DNA of 64,000 bases from Tardiphaga sp. P9-11 (GTDB taxonomy: Bacteria > Pseudomonadota > Alphaproteobacteria > Rhizobiales > Xanthobacteraceae): NCBI RefSeq assembly GCF_008329525.1, contig NZ_NPKQ01000003.1:186001-250000 (forward strand), given 5' to 3'. Below the pieces are notes generated by a model. That model searched no databases and was not told the DNA's origin. It saw only the letters and a list, made by a program, of their open reading frames with translations. The position numbers were made by a program, and so were the translations under genes. Shown one piece after another: positions 1 to 7,957 of the stretch; positions within the stretch are counted from its first letter, which is position 1; each line of letters starts with the position of its first letter.

Positions 1-931
1 GCAGGGTCTCCGCCGAGAACGTATCGACGACGATGTCCACGGGTTGGCCGGGCTTCACCCGGGTCAACTGCGTTTCCTTGAAATTGGCGATCACATAGAC
101 GTCGGGCAGCGGCACGATGCTGATCAGGCTGGAGCCGATATTGACGTAATCGCCCGGCTGCACCTGGCGTTCGCTGACCACGCCATCGAAGGGCGCGACG
201 ATCTTCGTATAGCTCAGGCGTAGCCTGGCGGCATCGAGCGTCGCCTTGGCGCCGAGCAGATCGGCGGCGCGCTGCTTGCGCGTGCCGGCGAGGACTTCGA
301 GCTGATGCTTCTGGGCAGCGATCACCGCGCCACTTGCCTTCACATCGGCCTGCGCCTTCGCATAGGCGGCGGTGGCCTGCTCGAAGCGCTGCCGCGTGCC
401 GGCTTCGGTCTGCGTCAGCGAGGTCTGGCGTTCCTGCTCCTGTTGCGCCTGCACTTCGAGCGCCTGCGCAGACACGCGCTGCGCCTCGGCCTGCGCGATG
501 GTGGCATATTGCAGTTCGACCTGATTGGCGAGATTGTCCAGCGCGGCCTGCGCACCGGCGACGCCGGCTTCGGCCTGCGCCACCTGCGCCTCATAGTCTG
601 CAGGATCGATCTGGATCAGGAGATCGCCAGCTTTGACGTGCTGGAAGTCGCTCACCGCCACGGCTTTCACCGCACCCGCCACCCGGCTCGACAGCCGCGT
701 CGTCTGCGCGCGGATATAGGCATCGTTGGTGGTCTGCACCGCGCGGTTGCCCATCCAGATATCCCAGCGCGTGGTCGCCAGAATGATGAAGATGATCGCG
801 GCAGTTACGGCCAGCAACGGAATGGCGAGACGTCGCCACGTCTTTTGCGCCGGTGTCAGTTCCGCCGGTATTGGCCCCGCAGGCGGCGCCGGTGTCGGCT
901 GTGGCGTCGGGGGGGCATCAACCTGGGACAT
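1..931 (-). CDS. HlyD/EmrA-type membrane fusion protein (3' end outside window)
   Basis: Periplasmic adaptor subunit of a tripartite efflux pump, expected to link an inner-membrane transporter to an outer-membrane channel. The minus-strand frame is open from an ATG at 931 to the window edge, giving about 310 residues. A Pro/Ala-rich cytoplasmic N-terminus of about 35 residues is followed by one membrane segment (about 36-54). Then comes the first half of a biotinyl-lipoyl domain (TNDAYIRA, VKAGDLLIQIDP), a long Gln/Ala-rich coiled-coil hairpin, and the return strand (YTKIVAPFDGVVSERQVQPG). It lies 121 bases downstream of a MarR gene on the same strand, the emrR-emrA arrangement, so a DHA2-type EmrB exporter probably lies beyond base 1. 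The C-terminus is missing only because the window ends. Confidence 0.9.
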   Translation of the reverse strand, partial: MSQVDAPPTPQPTPAPPAGPIPAELTPAQKTWRRLAIPLLAVTAAIIFIILATTRWDIWMGNRAVQTTNDAYIRAQTTRLSSRVAGAVKAVAVSDFQHVKAGDLLIQIDPADYEAQVAQAEAGVAGAQAALDNLANQVELQYATIAQAEAQRVSAQALEVQAQQEQERQTSLTQTEAGTRQRFEQATAAYAKAQADVKASGAVIAAQKHQLEVLAGTRKQRAADLLGAKATLDAARLRLSYTKIVAPFDGVVSERQVQPGDYVNIGSSLISIVPLPDVYVIANFKETQLTRVKPGQPVDIVVDTFSAETL

Positions 932-1052
932 GTCTTCCTCGCAGCAACCTGAGTGACATTATGTCTCACGTCGCCGCACGCGATTCAATCGCCTGCGGAT
1001 CGCCGGTCAGACCAACGCCACAGAATTCGGGCGGAACTTCCCGGTAAGAATG

Positions 1053-1736
1053 TCAGATTATCTTTTTGCGGCGCGCCGGTCTGGTGTCGTCATCCGCCGG
1101 TACGGACGTCTCCGGAGCGCGCGGCTGCAGATAGCGCTGCAGAGCGATGGCGCGTTCGCTGGATTCGACGAGGCGCTCGACACTGCCGAGCAATTGATGA
1201 AATTCGTCTGCGCTGAGGCAATCGAACTGCACGTCATTGACCTGACGCTGGGTCGGGTTGAGGCTCGCCAGCAGTGCATCGCCGGCCTGTGTCACGGTGA
1301 GACGCAAGCGCCTGCGATCCGCGGGATCGACCAGCTTGTCGAGCAGGCCCATCTGCTGCAGCTTGTTGGATACGGTGGTGATGAAGGCACCGCTGAGATG
1401 CAGATGCGCTGCGAGTTCGCGCACGCTGACGTGATCCTCGGCAGCCAGATATTTCACCGAGATCAGCACGGTGTATTCGATCCCCGCGAGGCCGATGGCG
1501 GCGGCATGCCCCTCGCGCACGGTCTCGTGTCGCGCGAGAAAGGCCAGCAATGTGTGCACGAGTTGCCGAAATGCGTGGTCGGAGCCATCGACCAGCAACG
1601 CCTTGCGCGATGTGGTGAGCGCCGGCGCCGGAAGCTTTGCCTTGATCGCGGTTTTGGCACCCGTCTTCACCGCGGCCTTTTCGGATTTGCGCAGTGCCGG
1701 CGTCTTGGAGAGCGGCGCAACCTTGGAACGAGACAT
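1053..1736 (-). CDS. MarR-family transcriptional regulator (paralogue 1)
   Basis: Winged-helix repressor, probably ligand-responsive. The chosen ATG at 1736 has GGGAAG upstream; an in-frame start at 1805 would only add an unconserved stretch. The 227-residue product has a Lys/Ala-rich basic N-terminal tail of about 45 residues, then the MarR domain. The recognition region reads VRELAAHLHLSGAFITTVSN and the wing carries DPADRRR. The domain is strikingly similar to the MarR protein at 5497-6168 (shared LLVDGSD, EGHAA.IGLAGIEYT, HLHLSGAF, QVNDVQF, EFHQLL, RAIALQRYL), so the two are paralogues. It precedes an EmrA-like gene and is divergent from the DUF1185/enamidase pair, so it could control either. 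The basic tail is unusual for MarR proteins. Confidence 0.9.
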   Translation of the reverse strand: MSRSKVAPLSKTPALRKSEKAAVKTGAKTAIKAKLPAPALTTSRKALLVDGSDHAFRQLVHTLLAFLARHETVREGHAAAIGLAGIEYTVLISVKYLAAEDHVSVRELAAHLHLSGAFITTVSNKLQQMGLLDKLVDPADRRRLRLTVTQAGDALLASLNPTQRQVNDVQFDCLSADEFHQLLGSVERLVESSERAIALQRYLQPRAPETSVPADDDTRPARRKKII

Positions 1737-1815
1737 ACCGCTTCCCAGTGAACGATCCGCGACAGGATTGGCTGGCGCCCCCTGCTTCGTCAAGCGATTC
1801 TGCATACCTTCTAAA

Positions 1816-1830
1816 CGAAGCTATTGATCA
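1816..1830. promoter_or_regulatory. Candidate MarR operator between marR-1 and the DUF1185 gene
   Basis: CGAAGCTATT at 1816-1825 followed by GATCA. The identical 10-mer occurs at 5372-5381 upstream of the paralogous marR, each time in the divergent promoter region. Shared sequence is seen; the operator role is inferred. Confidence 0.4.
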
Positions 1831-1880
1831 AATGCATTTACTGCGTCAGGATCGGCGCCAAATTCTGACGGGAGAACATC

Positions 1881-2462
1881 ATGAAACTCGATATCAGGCG
1901 CCTGCTCTGTTTCACCGACCACAAGGAAGTTGAAGCAGGTCACCGGCACGACCAGCCGCTGCGCCGCGTCGCCGCCGTCGCCATCGTCGCCAATCCCTAT
2001 GCCGGACGCTATGTCGAAGACCTCTCCGAGGCAATTGCCGCCAGCGTCGAGGTCGGCGCCGTGCTGGCCAAGCTCGCCGTCGAGGCGATGGGATCGTACA
2101 AAGTCGAAAGCTACGGCAAAGGCGGCGTCGTCGGGCTCGGCGGCGAACTCGAACATGCCAATGCGATGCTGACAACGACCTTCGCGACGCCGCTGCGCGA
2201 GGCCGTGGGCGGCGCCGAAGCGTGGATCCCCTCCTTCACCAAGCTCGCTGCCCCCGGCTGCCTGATCGACGTTCCCCTCGCGCACAAGGACGCGCTTTAT
2301 GTCCGCTCGCATTACGACGGTGTCTCGGTGACGCTGCCACCCGATGCGCCGGCCTCCGATGAAGTTGCGCTGATCGTCTGTCTCGCCAATCGCGGGCGCC
2401 TCAATGCGCGGGTCGGCGGGTTGAATGCAAAAGACATCGGCGGCAAGGACGGCTTGCGCTAG
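1881..2462 (+). CDS. AA_synth / DUF1185 family protein
   Basis: A 193-residue soluble protein of the Pfam AA_synth (PF06684, formerly DUF1185) family. As I recall, crystal structures show a chorismate-mutase-like fold and genome context suggested amino-acid metabolism, but no reaction is firmly assigned. Family-like stretches include AIVANPYAGRYVEDLS near residue 35, a Gly-rich YGKGGVVGLGGELEHANAM around 78-96, and ALIVCLANRGRLNARVGG near the C-terminus. The ATG follows GGGAG at good spacing. The enamidase gene starts 49 bases after its stop, so the two are probably one transcript, which places this protein in a ring-amide catabolic pathway rather than biosynthesis. The exact function is unknown. 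Confidence 0.85.
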   Translation: MKLDIRRLLCFTDHKEVEAGHRHDQPLRRVAAVAIVANPYAGRYVEDLSEAIAASVEVGAVLAKLAVEAMGSYKVESYGKGGVVGLGGELEHANAMLTTTFATPLREAVGGAEAWIPSFTKLAAPGCLIDVPLAHKDALYVRSHYDGVSVTLPPDAPASDEVALIVCLANRGRLNARVGGLNAKDIGGKDGLR

Positions 2463-2511
2463 GCTGCAGCTTTGTGCGGCCTTGGACGGCCTTGAGATTG
2501 CGGAGACGGGT

Positions 2512-3711
2512 ATGAAAACGGCCATCGTCAATATCGGCACCATCGTCACCGGTGATCTCAAGGCGCCATTCGCCAGTGGCGACAGCATCCTGATGCAGGA
2601 CGGCCGCATCAGCGCGATCGGCACGCTGTCATCGGGCCAGGTGTCCTCAGCCGATGTGGTGATCGACGCCGCCGGCACCACGGCGATTCCCGGCCTGATC
2701 GACAGCCATGTGCACATCACCTTCGGTGATTACACGCCGCGACAGCGCGTCGTCGGCTATCTCGAAAGCTATGTGCATGGCGGCACGACGACGTCCATCA
2801 CCGCGTCCGAAGTGCACGTGCCCGGACGCCCCAAGGATCCCGCTGGGGTGAAAGCGCTGGCGCTCGCCGCCCGCGCCTGTTTCCTCGACTATCGCCCCGG
2901 TGGCATGCGCGTACATGCCGGCTCGATCATTCTGGAGCCCGGCCTCACCGAAGCCGATCTTGAGGAACTGGTGAAAGCAGGGCTGTGGCTCGCCAAGGCC
3001 GGCTTCGGCGCATTCGAGACGCCGTTCGACTATGCGCCGCTGATGCAGGCGGCACGCAGGCTCGGCATGGTCACCACCATGCATACCGGCGGCTCATCTA
3101 TCCCCGGCTCATCGGGCATCTGGGCCGAACATGTGCTGAAATCCAATCCGAGCGTCTCGTTCCACGTCAATGGCGGGCCGGTGGCAATGCCGGAAGCCGG
3201 CTTTGCGCGGCTCGTGAACGAGAGTGACATCGCGCTGCAGCTCTGCACCGCCGGCAACCTGCGCACCGCACTGCTGACTGCAAAACTGCTCGACGAGGCC
3301 AAACAGCCGGAGCGCCTGCTGATCGCGACCGACACACCGACCGGCAGCGGGATCATGCCGCTCGGCATGTTCTACACGATCAGCCATCTCGCGAGTCTCG
3401 GCGGCATGCCGCCGGAACAGGCGATCGCCGCGGCGACGGGGAACAATGCGATGGTCTATCGGCTCAACAGCGGGTTTCTGAAGACGGGCAAGGATGCCGA
3501 CGTGGTGCTGATCGACGCCTGCGCCGGCGGCTCGCAGAACGATGCGCTGTCGGCGCTTCGCAATGGCGACGTGCCGGCGGTGAGCGCCGTCATCACTGAC
3601 GGCATCCCTCGGTTTGTCGGCCGCAGCCGCAATACGCCAGCGGGGATGCGGAATGTGCGCGTGGCGGAGACGAAGCTGCCGCGGGATTTCTCGGGAGCAG
3701 CGGCGCACTAG
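2512..3711 (+). CDS. Enamidase-type amidohydrolase
   Basis: Amidohydrolase-superfamily enzyme of 399 residues whose sequence recalls Eubacterium barkeri enamidase (EC 3.5.2.18), which opens 1,4,5,6-tetrahydro-6-oxonicotinate to 2-formylglutarate and ammonia during nicotinate fermentation. Shared features recalled from that family are DSHVHITFGDYTPRQ with metal ligands His66 and His68, the HTGGSSIPGSS segment (His191), HVNGGP (His218) and ATDTPTGSGIMPLG (Asp274). By my memory-based alignment the acidic residue bridging the two metals in the barkeri enzyme is replaced near KAGFG (residues 162-166); this needs checking. The start was set at 2512, where similarity begins, rather than an upstream alternative codon. 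It probably hydrolyses a cyclic enamide or lactam; the real substrate is unknown. Confidence 0.82.
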   Translation: MKTAIVNIGTIVTGDLKAPFASGDSILMQDGRISAIGTLSSGQVSSADVVIDAAGTTAIPGLIDSHVHITFGDYTPRQRVVGYLESYVHGGTTTSITASEVHVPGRPKDPAGVKALALAARACFLDYRPGGMRVHAGSIILEPGLTEADLEELVKAGLWLAKAGFGAFETPFDYAPLMQAARRLGMVTTMHTGGSSIPGSSGIWAEHVLKSNPSVSFHVNGGPVAMPEAGFARLVNESDIALQLCTAGNLRTALLTAKLLDEAKQPERLLIATDTPTGSGIMPLGMFYTISHLASLGGMPPEQAIAAATGNNAMVYRLNSGFLKTGKDADVVLIDACAGGSQNDALSALRNGDVPAVSAVITDGIPRFVGRSRNTPAGMRNVRVAETKLPRDFSGAAAH

Positions 3712-3735
3712 AGGTTTCGCGACGACCGCGCGCTC

Positions 3736-3787
3736 CCTCTCCCCGCCTTGCGAAGCTTCACTTCGCTGGGAGCGGGGAGAGGTTAAG
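3736..3787. repeat. Palindromic intergenic repeat, copy A
   Basis: Inverted repeat with a perfect 11-bp stem: CCTCTCCCCGC at 3736-3746 pairs with GCGGGGAGAGG at 3772-3782, followed by TTAAGC. A related copy (same left arm, and a right end continuing GAGGTTAAG) lies at 62131-62177. It sits between the converging enamidase and HpaB-type genes and could also terminate transcription. Confidence 0.8.
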
Positions 3788-3801
3788 CAAGCGACTGCGC
3801 T

Positions 3802-5310
3802 TTAGTTGCTGCCCTTGAACTCCGGCAAATCATATTTCGCCGTCATCTTCTCTGCCATGCCCGCCGCCCGTTCCCAGTCATAGGTGCGGTAGCTGTGACC
3901 ACGCGTCACGAACTGGGCGCCAGCATAGAACATCTCATATTGCAGATGGCGTGAGGCGAATTCGGAGCCGACGGCATCCCAGGTCAGCTTCAGCAGCTTG
4001 ACGCGGTCGTGGCCCGACATCGCCGGCGAGATCTGGGTCAGCCCGATGATGTCCGCGATTTCCGGATTGCTGAAATCATCCACCGAGGACGGCAGCATCA
4101 ACAACGCACCACCGGCGAGTTCACGGATGGTCGAGATGATCTGGCCATACATCTCCTGCGACTGCACCTGCGCCGCATAGAGCAGATGCTTGTTGGGCAG
4201 AAAATACTCGCCGCGCATCGCGCCGCCGGCTTCCATGCCGAGCACCATGCCCTCGATCAGCGCCGCCTGCGAGGCGAGCTTGCCGAGCGTATCGACCACC
4301 GGCGGGAAGTTGATGGTGCCGATGGTCTTGGCGATACCGCGCGCGAGACCGACCAGGAAGCGCAGCTTCACCGACAGGCGGATCTGAGCCTGGTAGTTCT
4401 GATAGACATGGGCCGGCGTGTCATGGAGCTGGGCACGGCACATGTCGGTATTGCGCAGCAGGAACACGCGCTCCCACGGCACCTTCACGTCGTCGAAAAA
4501 CACCAACGCGTCGTTCTCGTCGTAGCGATAGGCCAGCGGATTGTCGTACTCGTTCGGCGCATGCGCCTCGAACGATTTGCGCGACAGCATCTTCAGGCCC
4601 TTGGTCCCCATCGGCAGTGCGCAGGAGAACGCCAGATGCTCCTCGCCCGGCCGCAGCGGCTGACCGGAACCGACGAATATCTCGTTGGCCATGATGGCTG
4701 ACGTGGCGAACAGTTTGGCGCCGCGGATGGTGATGCCCGACGCATCCTCGTCGACGATGCGCGCCACCATGTCCTCGGCATTCTTACCCTGATCGCCGAA
4801 CGCCTTGGAGCGGTCGCCCTGCACGTTGTTGATCACATAGGTCAGGAACAGGTCGCTCTTGCGGGCGTAGTCGTACCAATCGCGAAACGCCTCTGCGCGT
4901 TTCGGATCGTAAGCGTCGAACACCTCGATGCCCATCATCATGCCGGACATCGATGACGCCACGTGATCGGGCGAGCGGCCGAGGAAGCCACCGGACAGTT
5001 CGGCCCATTCCACCAGCGCCTTGCGGCGCTCGACCAGTTCCGCATAGCTCTTCGGCAGTTGCCAGGCGCGATTGACGCGGCGGCCGCCTCCGACATCGAA
5101 GGTCATGCGTTCGATATTGGCGGGGTCAGCCTGATAGTCATACAGCGCGCCGGCCGAGGCGACCGCATGGCGATAGGCCGGATGGGTCGAGACGTCGTCG
5201 ACCTTCTTGCCGTCGAGATAGACGGCGCGGCCGTCACGCACAGCGGCGACATGCTGGGCGCCGGTCTTGACGCCAGCTAGGGCTGCCGCGGATCCAAATG
5301 CATCATTCAT
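3802..5310 (-). CDS. HpaB-type FADH2-dependent monooxygenase
   Basis: Large oxygenase component of a two-component flavin monooxygenase of the 4-hydroxyphenylacetate 3-hydroxylase family, about 502 residues. It belongs to the acyl-CoA-dehydrogenase fold: an N-terminal HpaB_N region, a central flavin-binding part containing YVINNVQGDRSK, GAKLFATSAIMANE and DDVKVPWERVFLL, and a C-terminal helical HpaB domain with YGQIISTIRELAGGALLMLPSS. The ATG at 5310 has GGAG seven bases upstream; a GTG one codon earlier is the alternative. No flavin reductase (HpaC) lies within the window, so reduced flavin must come from elsewhere. Next to the enamidase and DUF1185 genes, it more likely hydroxylates an N-heterocycle or phenolic amide than 4-hydroxyphenylacetate itself. 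It is divergent from marR-2. Confidence 0.88.
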   Translation of the reverse strand: MNDAFGSAAALAGVKTGAQHVAAVRDGRAVYLDGKKVDDVSTHPAYRHAVASAGALYDYQADPANIERMTFDVGGGRRVNRAWQLPKSYAELVERRKALVEWAELSGGFLGRSPDHVASSMSGMMMGIEVFDAYDPKRAEAFRDWYDYARKSDLFLTYVINNVQGDRSKAFGDQGKNAEDMVARIVDEDASGITIRGAKLFATSAIMANEIFVGSGQPLRPGEEHLAFSCALPMGTKGLKMLSRKSFEAHAPNEYDNPLAYRYDENDALVFFDDVKVPWERVFLLRNTDMCRAQLHDTPAHVYQNYQAQIRLSVKLRFLVGLARGIAKTIGTINFPPVVDTLGKLASQAALIEGMVLGMEAGGAMRGEYFLPNKHLLYAAQVQSQEMYGQIISTIRELAGGALLMLPSSVDDFSNPEIADIIGLTQISPAMSGHDRVKLLKLTWDAVGSEFASRHLQYEMFYAGAQFVTRGHSYRTYDWERAAGMAEKMTAKYDLPEFKGSN

Positions 5311-5357
5311 CACTCTTCTCCGTCATCGGACCCGGCAGCGCCGTCGGTCATCGCCAT

Positions 5358-5381
5358 TAATAGCTATTATCCGAAGCTATT
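5358..5381. promoter_or_regulatory. Candidate MarR operator between hpaB-like gene and marR-2
   Basis: A perfect 12-bp palindrome TAATAGCTATTA (5358-5369) is followed by CGAAGCTATT (5372-5381), the 10-mer also found upstream of marR-1. The site lies in the divergent promoter region. Binding by the adjacent MarR protein is inferred. Confidence 0.5.
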
Positions 5382-5496
5382 TTCAAACCATTGTCAAGGA
5401 GACTTCCAGCGTCTTCGATCCTCCGCTATTCGTCGTGATTGCAATTGTCTCGCGAAGCCGCCAAGCTTGGATAACTCCGATGCATGGGATCATCAC

Positions 5497-6168
5497 GTGG
5501 CCAAATCTGCAGCGCGCTCGACACCAATTGCCAAGACATCCGGCAAGGAGGTTAGCAAGAAGCCTGCCAATGGCCGGCCGGCGCCCCGCGCCGCACTCAC
5601 GGTGTCCCGTCCCGAATTGCTGGTCGACGGTTCGGACGCGCAATTCCGCCGCCTGGTCCACAGCCTGTTCGGCTTTCTGGTCCGGCATCAGACATTGCGC
5701 GAAGGTCACGCCGCCGTCATCGGCCTCGCCGGCATCGAATATACGACCCTGATTTCGATCCGGCATCTGTCGGCGCAAGGCGACGTCCATGTGCGCGCCG
5801 TCGCCGATCACCTGCATCTGAGCGGTGCCTTCGTCACCACCGTGACCAACAAGCTCGAAACCAAGGGGCTGATCACCAAGACCTCGCACACCGGCGACCG
5901 CCGCCGCATCAGCCTCGTGGTGACGCCGTATGGCGCCGAGTTACTGGAGCGACTGGCGCCCACGCAGGCGCAGGTCAACGACGTCCAGTTCGGTTGCCTC
6001 GGCACCCGGGAATTCCACCAGTTGCTGGACATGGTGCAGCGGCTCGTCGATTCCAGCGACCGCGCCATTGCGCTGCAGCGCTATCTGGCGGACACCAATG
6101 TGAAGCAGTTGTCGCCCGAGGCGCAATCTATCGCCGTCGCCAAGCGCGGCAAGACCCGGAAGGGTTAA
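5497..6168 (+). CDS. MarR-family transcriptional regulator (paralogue 2)
   Basis: Winged-helix regulator of about 223 residues, paralogous to the product of 1053-1736. The MarR domain covers roughly residues 50-205, with the recognition region VRAVADHLHLSGAFVTTVTN and a wing with TGDRRR. Like its paralogue it has a basic, low-complexity N-terminal tail. No in-frame ATG precedes the domain. I chose the GTG at 5497, which has GGGA just upstream, over the TTG at 5467, which lacks a ribosome-binding site. The divergent HpaB-type gene and the palindrome between them suggest it represses its own gene and the monooxygenase. The Liv-type importer 470 bases downstream may be a further target. Confidence 0.88.
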   Translation: MAKSAARSTPIAKTSGKEVSKKPANGRPAPRAALTVSRPELLVDGSDAQFRRLVHSLFGFLVRHQTLREGHAAVIGLAGIEYTTLISIRHLSAQGDVHVRAVADHLHLSGAFVTTVTNKLETKGLITKTSHTGDRRRISLVVTPYGAELLERLAPTQAQVNDVQFGCLGTREFHQLLDMVQRLVDSSDRAIALQRYLADTNVKQLSPEAQSIAVAKRGKTRKG

Positions 6169-6211
6169 CGGCCCGCGCTACGACAAATCGGCCCTCCGGG
6201 CCGCGGCGATC

Positions 6212-6262
6212 GTAGGATGTGCTCGGAGTAGATGCGTTTCGCAACGGCTCTACCCATCCTAC
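6212..6262. repeat. 51-bp inverted repeat, possible terminator of marR-2
   Basis: GTAGGATG (6212-6219) is complementary to CATCCTAC (6255-6262), enclosing a loop with TAGATGCG and CTCTACC. Just before it GGCCC/GGGCC (6190-6202) forms a second small hairpin. Elements beginning GTAGGATG are, as I recall, common in rhizobial genomes. Confidence 0.6.
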
Positions 6263-6440
6263 AGCCCGCGTCGCTATTGCTGCGACAAAACGGCACCGGG
6301 GAGCACAGCCGCTGCGCGCCCAAAGGCGATACGGAAATCGGCATCGACGCGCCCGCAACATCCAAACACCCCTGAAACAGGCGCTTGCGCGCGTTCCCGC
6401 CGACCACAGATTGCTGCATTTCCGGGCTGGACTGGCGCAT

Positions 6441-6468
6441 AAATTAGCTTCTTAAGAGAACTATTTTA
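6441..6468. promoter_or_regulatory. Candidate operator/promoter of the Liv-type operon
   Basis: On the minus strand 6453-6441 reads AAGAAGCTAATTT and on the plus strand 6458-6468 reads GAACTATTTTA. This is an imperfect inverted pair of the GAAGCTATT motif seen before both marR paralogues, centred on TCTTAAGA. It lies about 175 bases before the start codon. The role is inferred. Confidence 0.35.
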
Positions 6469-6641
6469 TAAAGATACTCAGAATGACGATTGTCAAAGCC
6501 TGAAATTTATTGGACGATCCGACCAACGCTGTCATTCCGCCGTCACAGCCGGCGATGGCACATGGCGTGCATGGAAATCTTTATCTGGATTGTGCTGCGG
6601 ATCACTGCAGCAAAAGCATCAACAGAAGAGGACGATCGTCG

Positions 6642-7868
6642 ATGTCGCGGATCAAATCGAATTTGCCACGCGTATTGGGCACAGTTGCTGCCGTCACGCT
6701 CTCCGCCATGATCGGCGGTCAGGCTGTCGCGCAGGAGATCGCCATCGGCGCCGTGGTGCCGTCGAGCGGCCCGTTCGCCGAATGGGGCCGCAGCAACACC
6801 GTCACCCTGAAGATGCTGGAACAGCAGACCAACGATGCCGGCGGCATCAATGGCGCGAAGCTGAAGATCACCATCCTCGACGACGCCGCCAAGCCGGCGC
6901 AGGCCGCAAGCTCGCTGCGCAAGTTGGCCGGCGACGAGAAGGTTCTTGCCGTCGCCGGCCCGCTGACTTCGAGCGCCGCCGAAGTGACCTTTCCGGTCGC
7001 CAATGAAATGAAGGTGGTCTCCACCTCGCAGGCCTCCTCGAAGCCGGGCGTGGCGAAGCTCAACCGTCCATGGGCTTTCCGTAACACCATCGACGAAGGC
7101 GTTCTCGCCAAGACCACTGTGCCTTTCTACAAGAAGGCCTTCAACATCAAGACCGTCGCCGTGATCTTCGACGCCAAGGACGCCACGGCTTCCACCGTCG
7201 GCAAGGTGATCATGCCAGCCGTGCTGAAGGCCAATGACATCATCATCGCCAACGAGAACGATCTGCTGTCGTTCAACACCGGCGACCTCGACGTGTCCGC
7301 ACAGGTCACCAAGCTGAAGGCCCTGAACCCCGACGGCGTCGTTGTCAGCGCCGATTACAGCCAGGCCATCACCGTGCTGCGCGAAATGAAGCGCCAGGGT
7401 CTGATCAAGCCGGTCGTCGGTGCCACCCAGTTGATCTCGTCGGCGATTCTCAAGGCTGCGCCGGAAATCCCGGTGATCGCGCCCGCAACCTTCTACGCCA
7501 CCATGACAGGCCCGGCACCCGAGAAATTCACGGCCACCCTGACGCCGCTGCTGCGCAAGGAATCAGGCCTGCCGAAGGACATCGAGCCCAGCATGTATGA
7601 CGCCAACATCTACGAGATCGTCTCGATGTATATCGACGCGATCAAGAAGACCGGCGTCACCGGCAAGCCGGCCGATCTCGAAGCCGACCGCACCAAGATC
7701 CGCGATCACCTCGCCAAGCTCGAAGGTTTCGCCGGTCTCGGCGGCCCTATCGGATTCAATGACGATGGCGACGCGATCAAGGCTTTCTACGTGCTGCAGG
7801 GTCAGAACGGCGCCTGGGACACCAAGGTCAAGGGCTGCAGCTCCGCGCCCGGCCATCCGGCCTGCTGA
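6642..7868 (+). CDS. Liv-type ABC transporter substrate-binding protein
   Basis: Periplasmic receptor of a HAAT-family importer (branched-chain amino acid or amide class, Peripla_BP_6), 408 residues. I placed the start at 6642, where AGAGGA precedes the ATG and a classic signal peptide begins (MSRIKSN, hydrophobic core 11-24, cleavage after AVA near residue 30). An upstream in-frame start would bury the signal. Mature features include the family-typical VVPSSGPFAEWGR opening and two Rossmann-like lobes (VAGPLTSSAAEVTFPVAN; AVIFDAKDATASTVGK). Four transporter genes follow on the same strand, completing the importer. Next to marR-2 and the HpaB/enamidase genes it may import their N-containing substrate rather than leucine. 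C-terminal CSSAPGHPAC could hold a disulphide. Confidence 0.92.
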   Translation: MSRIKSNLPRVLGTVAAVTLSAMIGGQAVAQEIAIGAVVPSSGPFAEWGRSNTVTLKMLEQQTNDAGGINGAKLKITILDDAAKPAQAASSLRKLAGDEKVLAVAGPLTSSAAEVTFPVANEMKVVSTSQASSKPGVAKLNRPWAFRNTIDEGVLAKTTVPFYKKAFNIKTVAVIFDAKDATASTVGKVIMPAVLKANDIIIANENDLLSFNTGDLDVSAQVTKLKALNPDGVVVSADYSQAITVLREMKRQGLIKPVVGATQLISSAILKAAPEIPVIAPATFYATMTGPAPEKFTATLTPLLRKESGLPKDIEPSMYDANIYEIVSMYIDAIKKTGVTGKPADLEADRTKIRDHLAKLEGFAGLGGPIGFNDDGDAIKAFYVLQGQNGAWDTKVKGCSSAPGHPAC

Positions 7869-7957
7869 TCTTCCGCACCATTCACGCCGCTGCGGCCGGG
7901 AAGTCCTCCCGGCCGCAGTCATGATGACGACCACCTGATTTAACGATTGCAATCCCC

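Larger units (their letters stand above)
6169..6641. other. Noncoding stretch upstream of the Liv-type importer
   Basis: About 470 bases without a convincing gene. It contains the hairpins at 6190-6262 and an AT-rich, promoter-like segment at 6440-6480 with the MarR-site-like inverted motif. The rest shows nothing I recognise. Confidence 0.6.
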
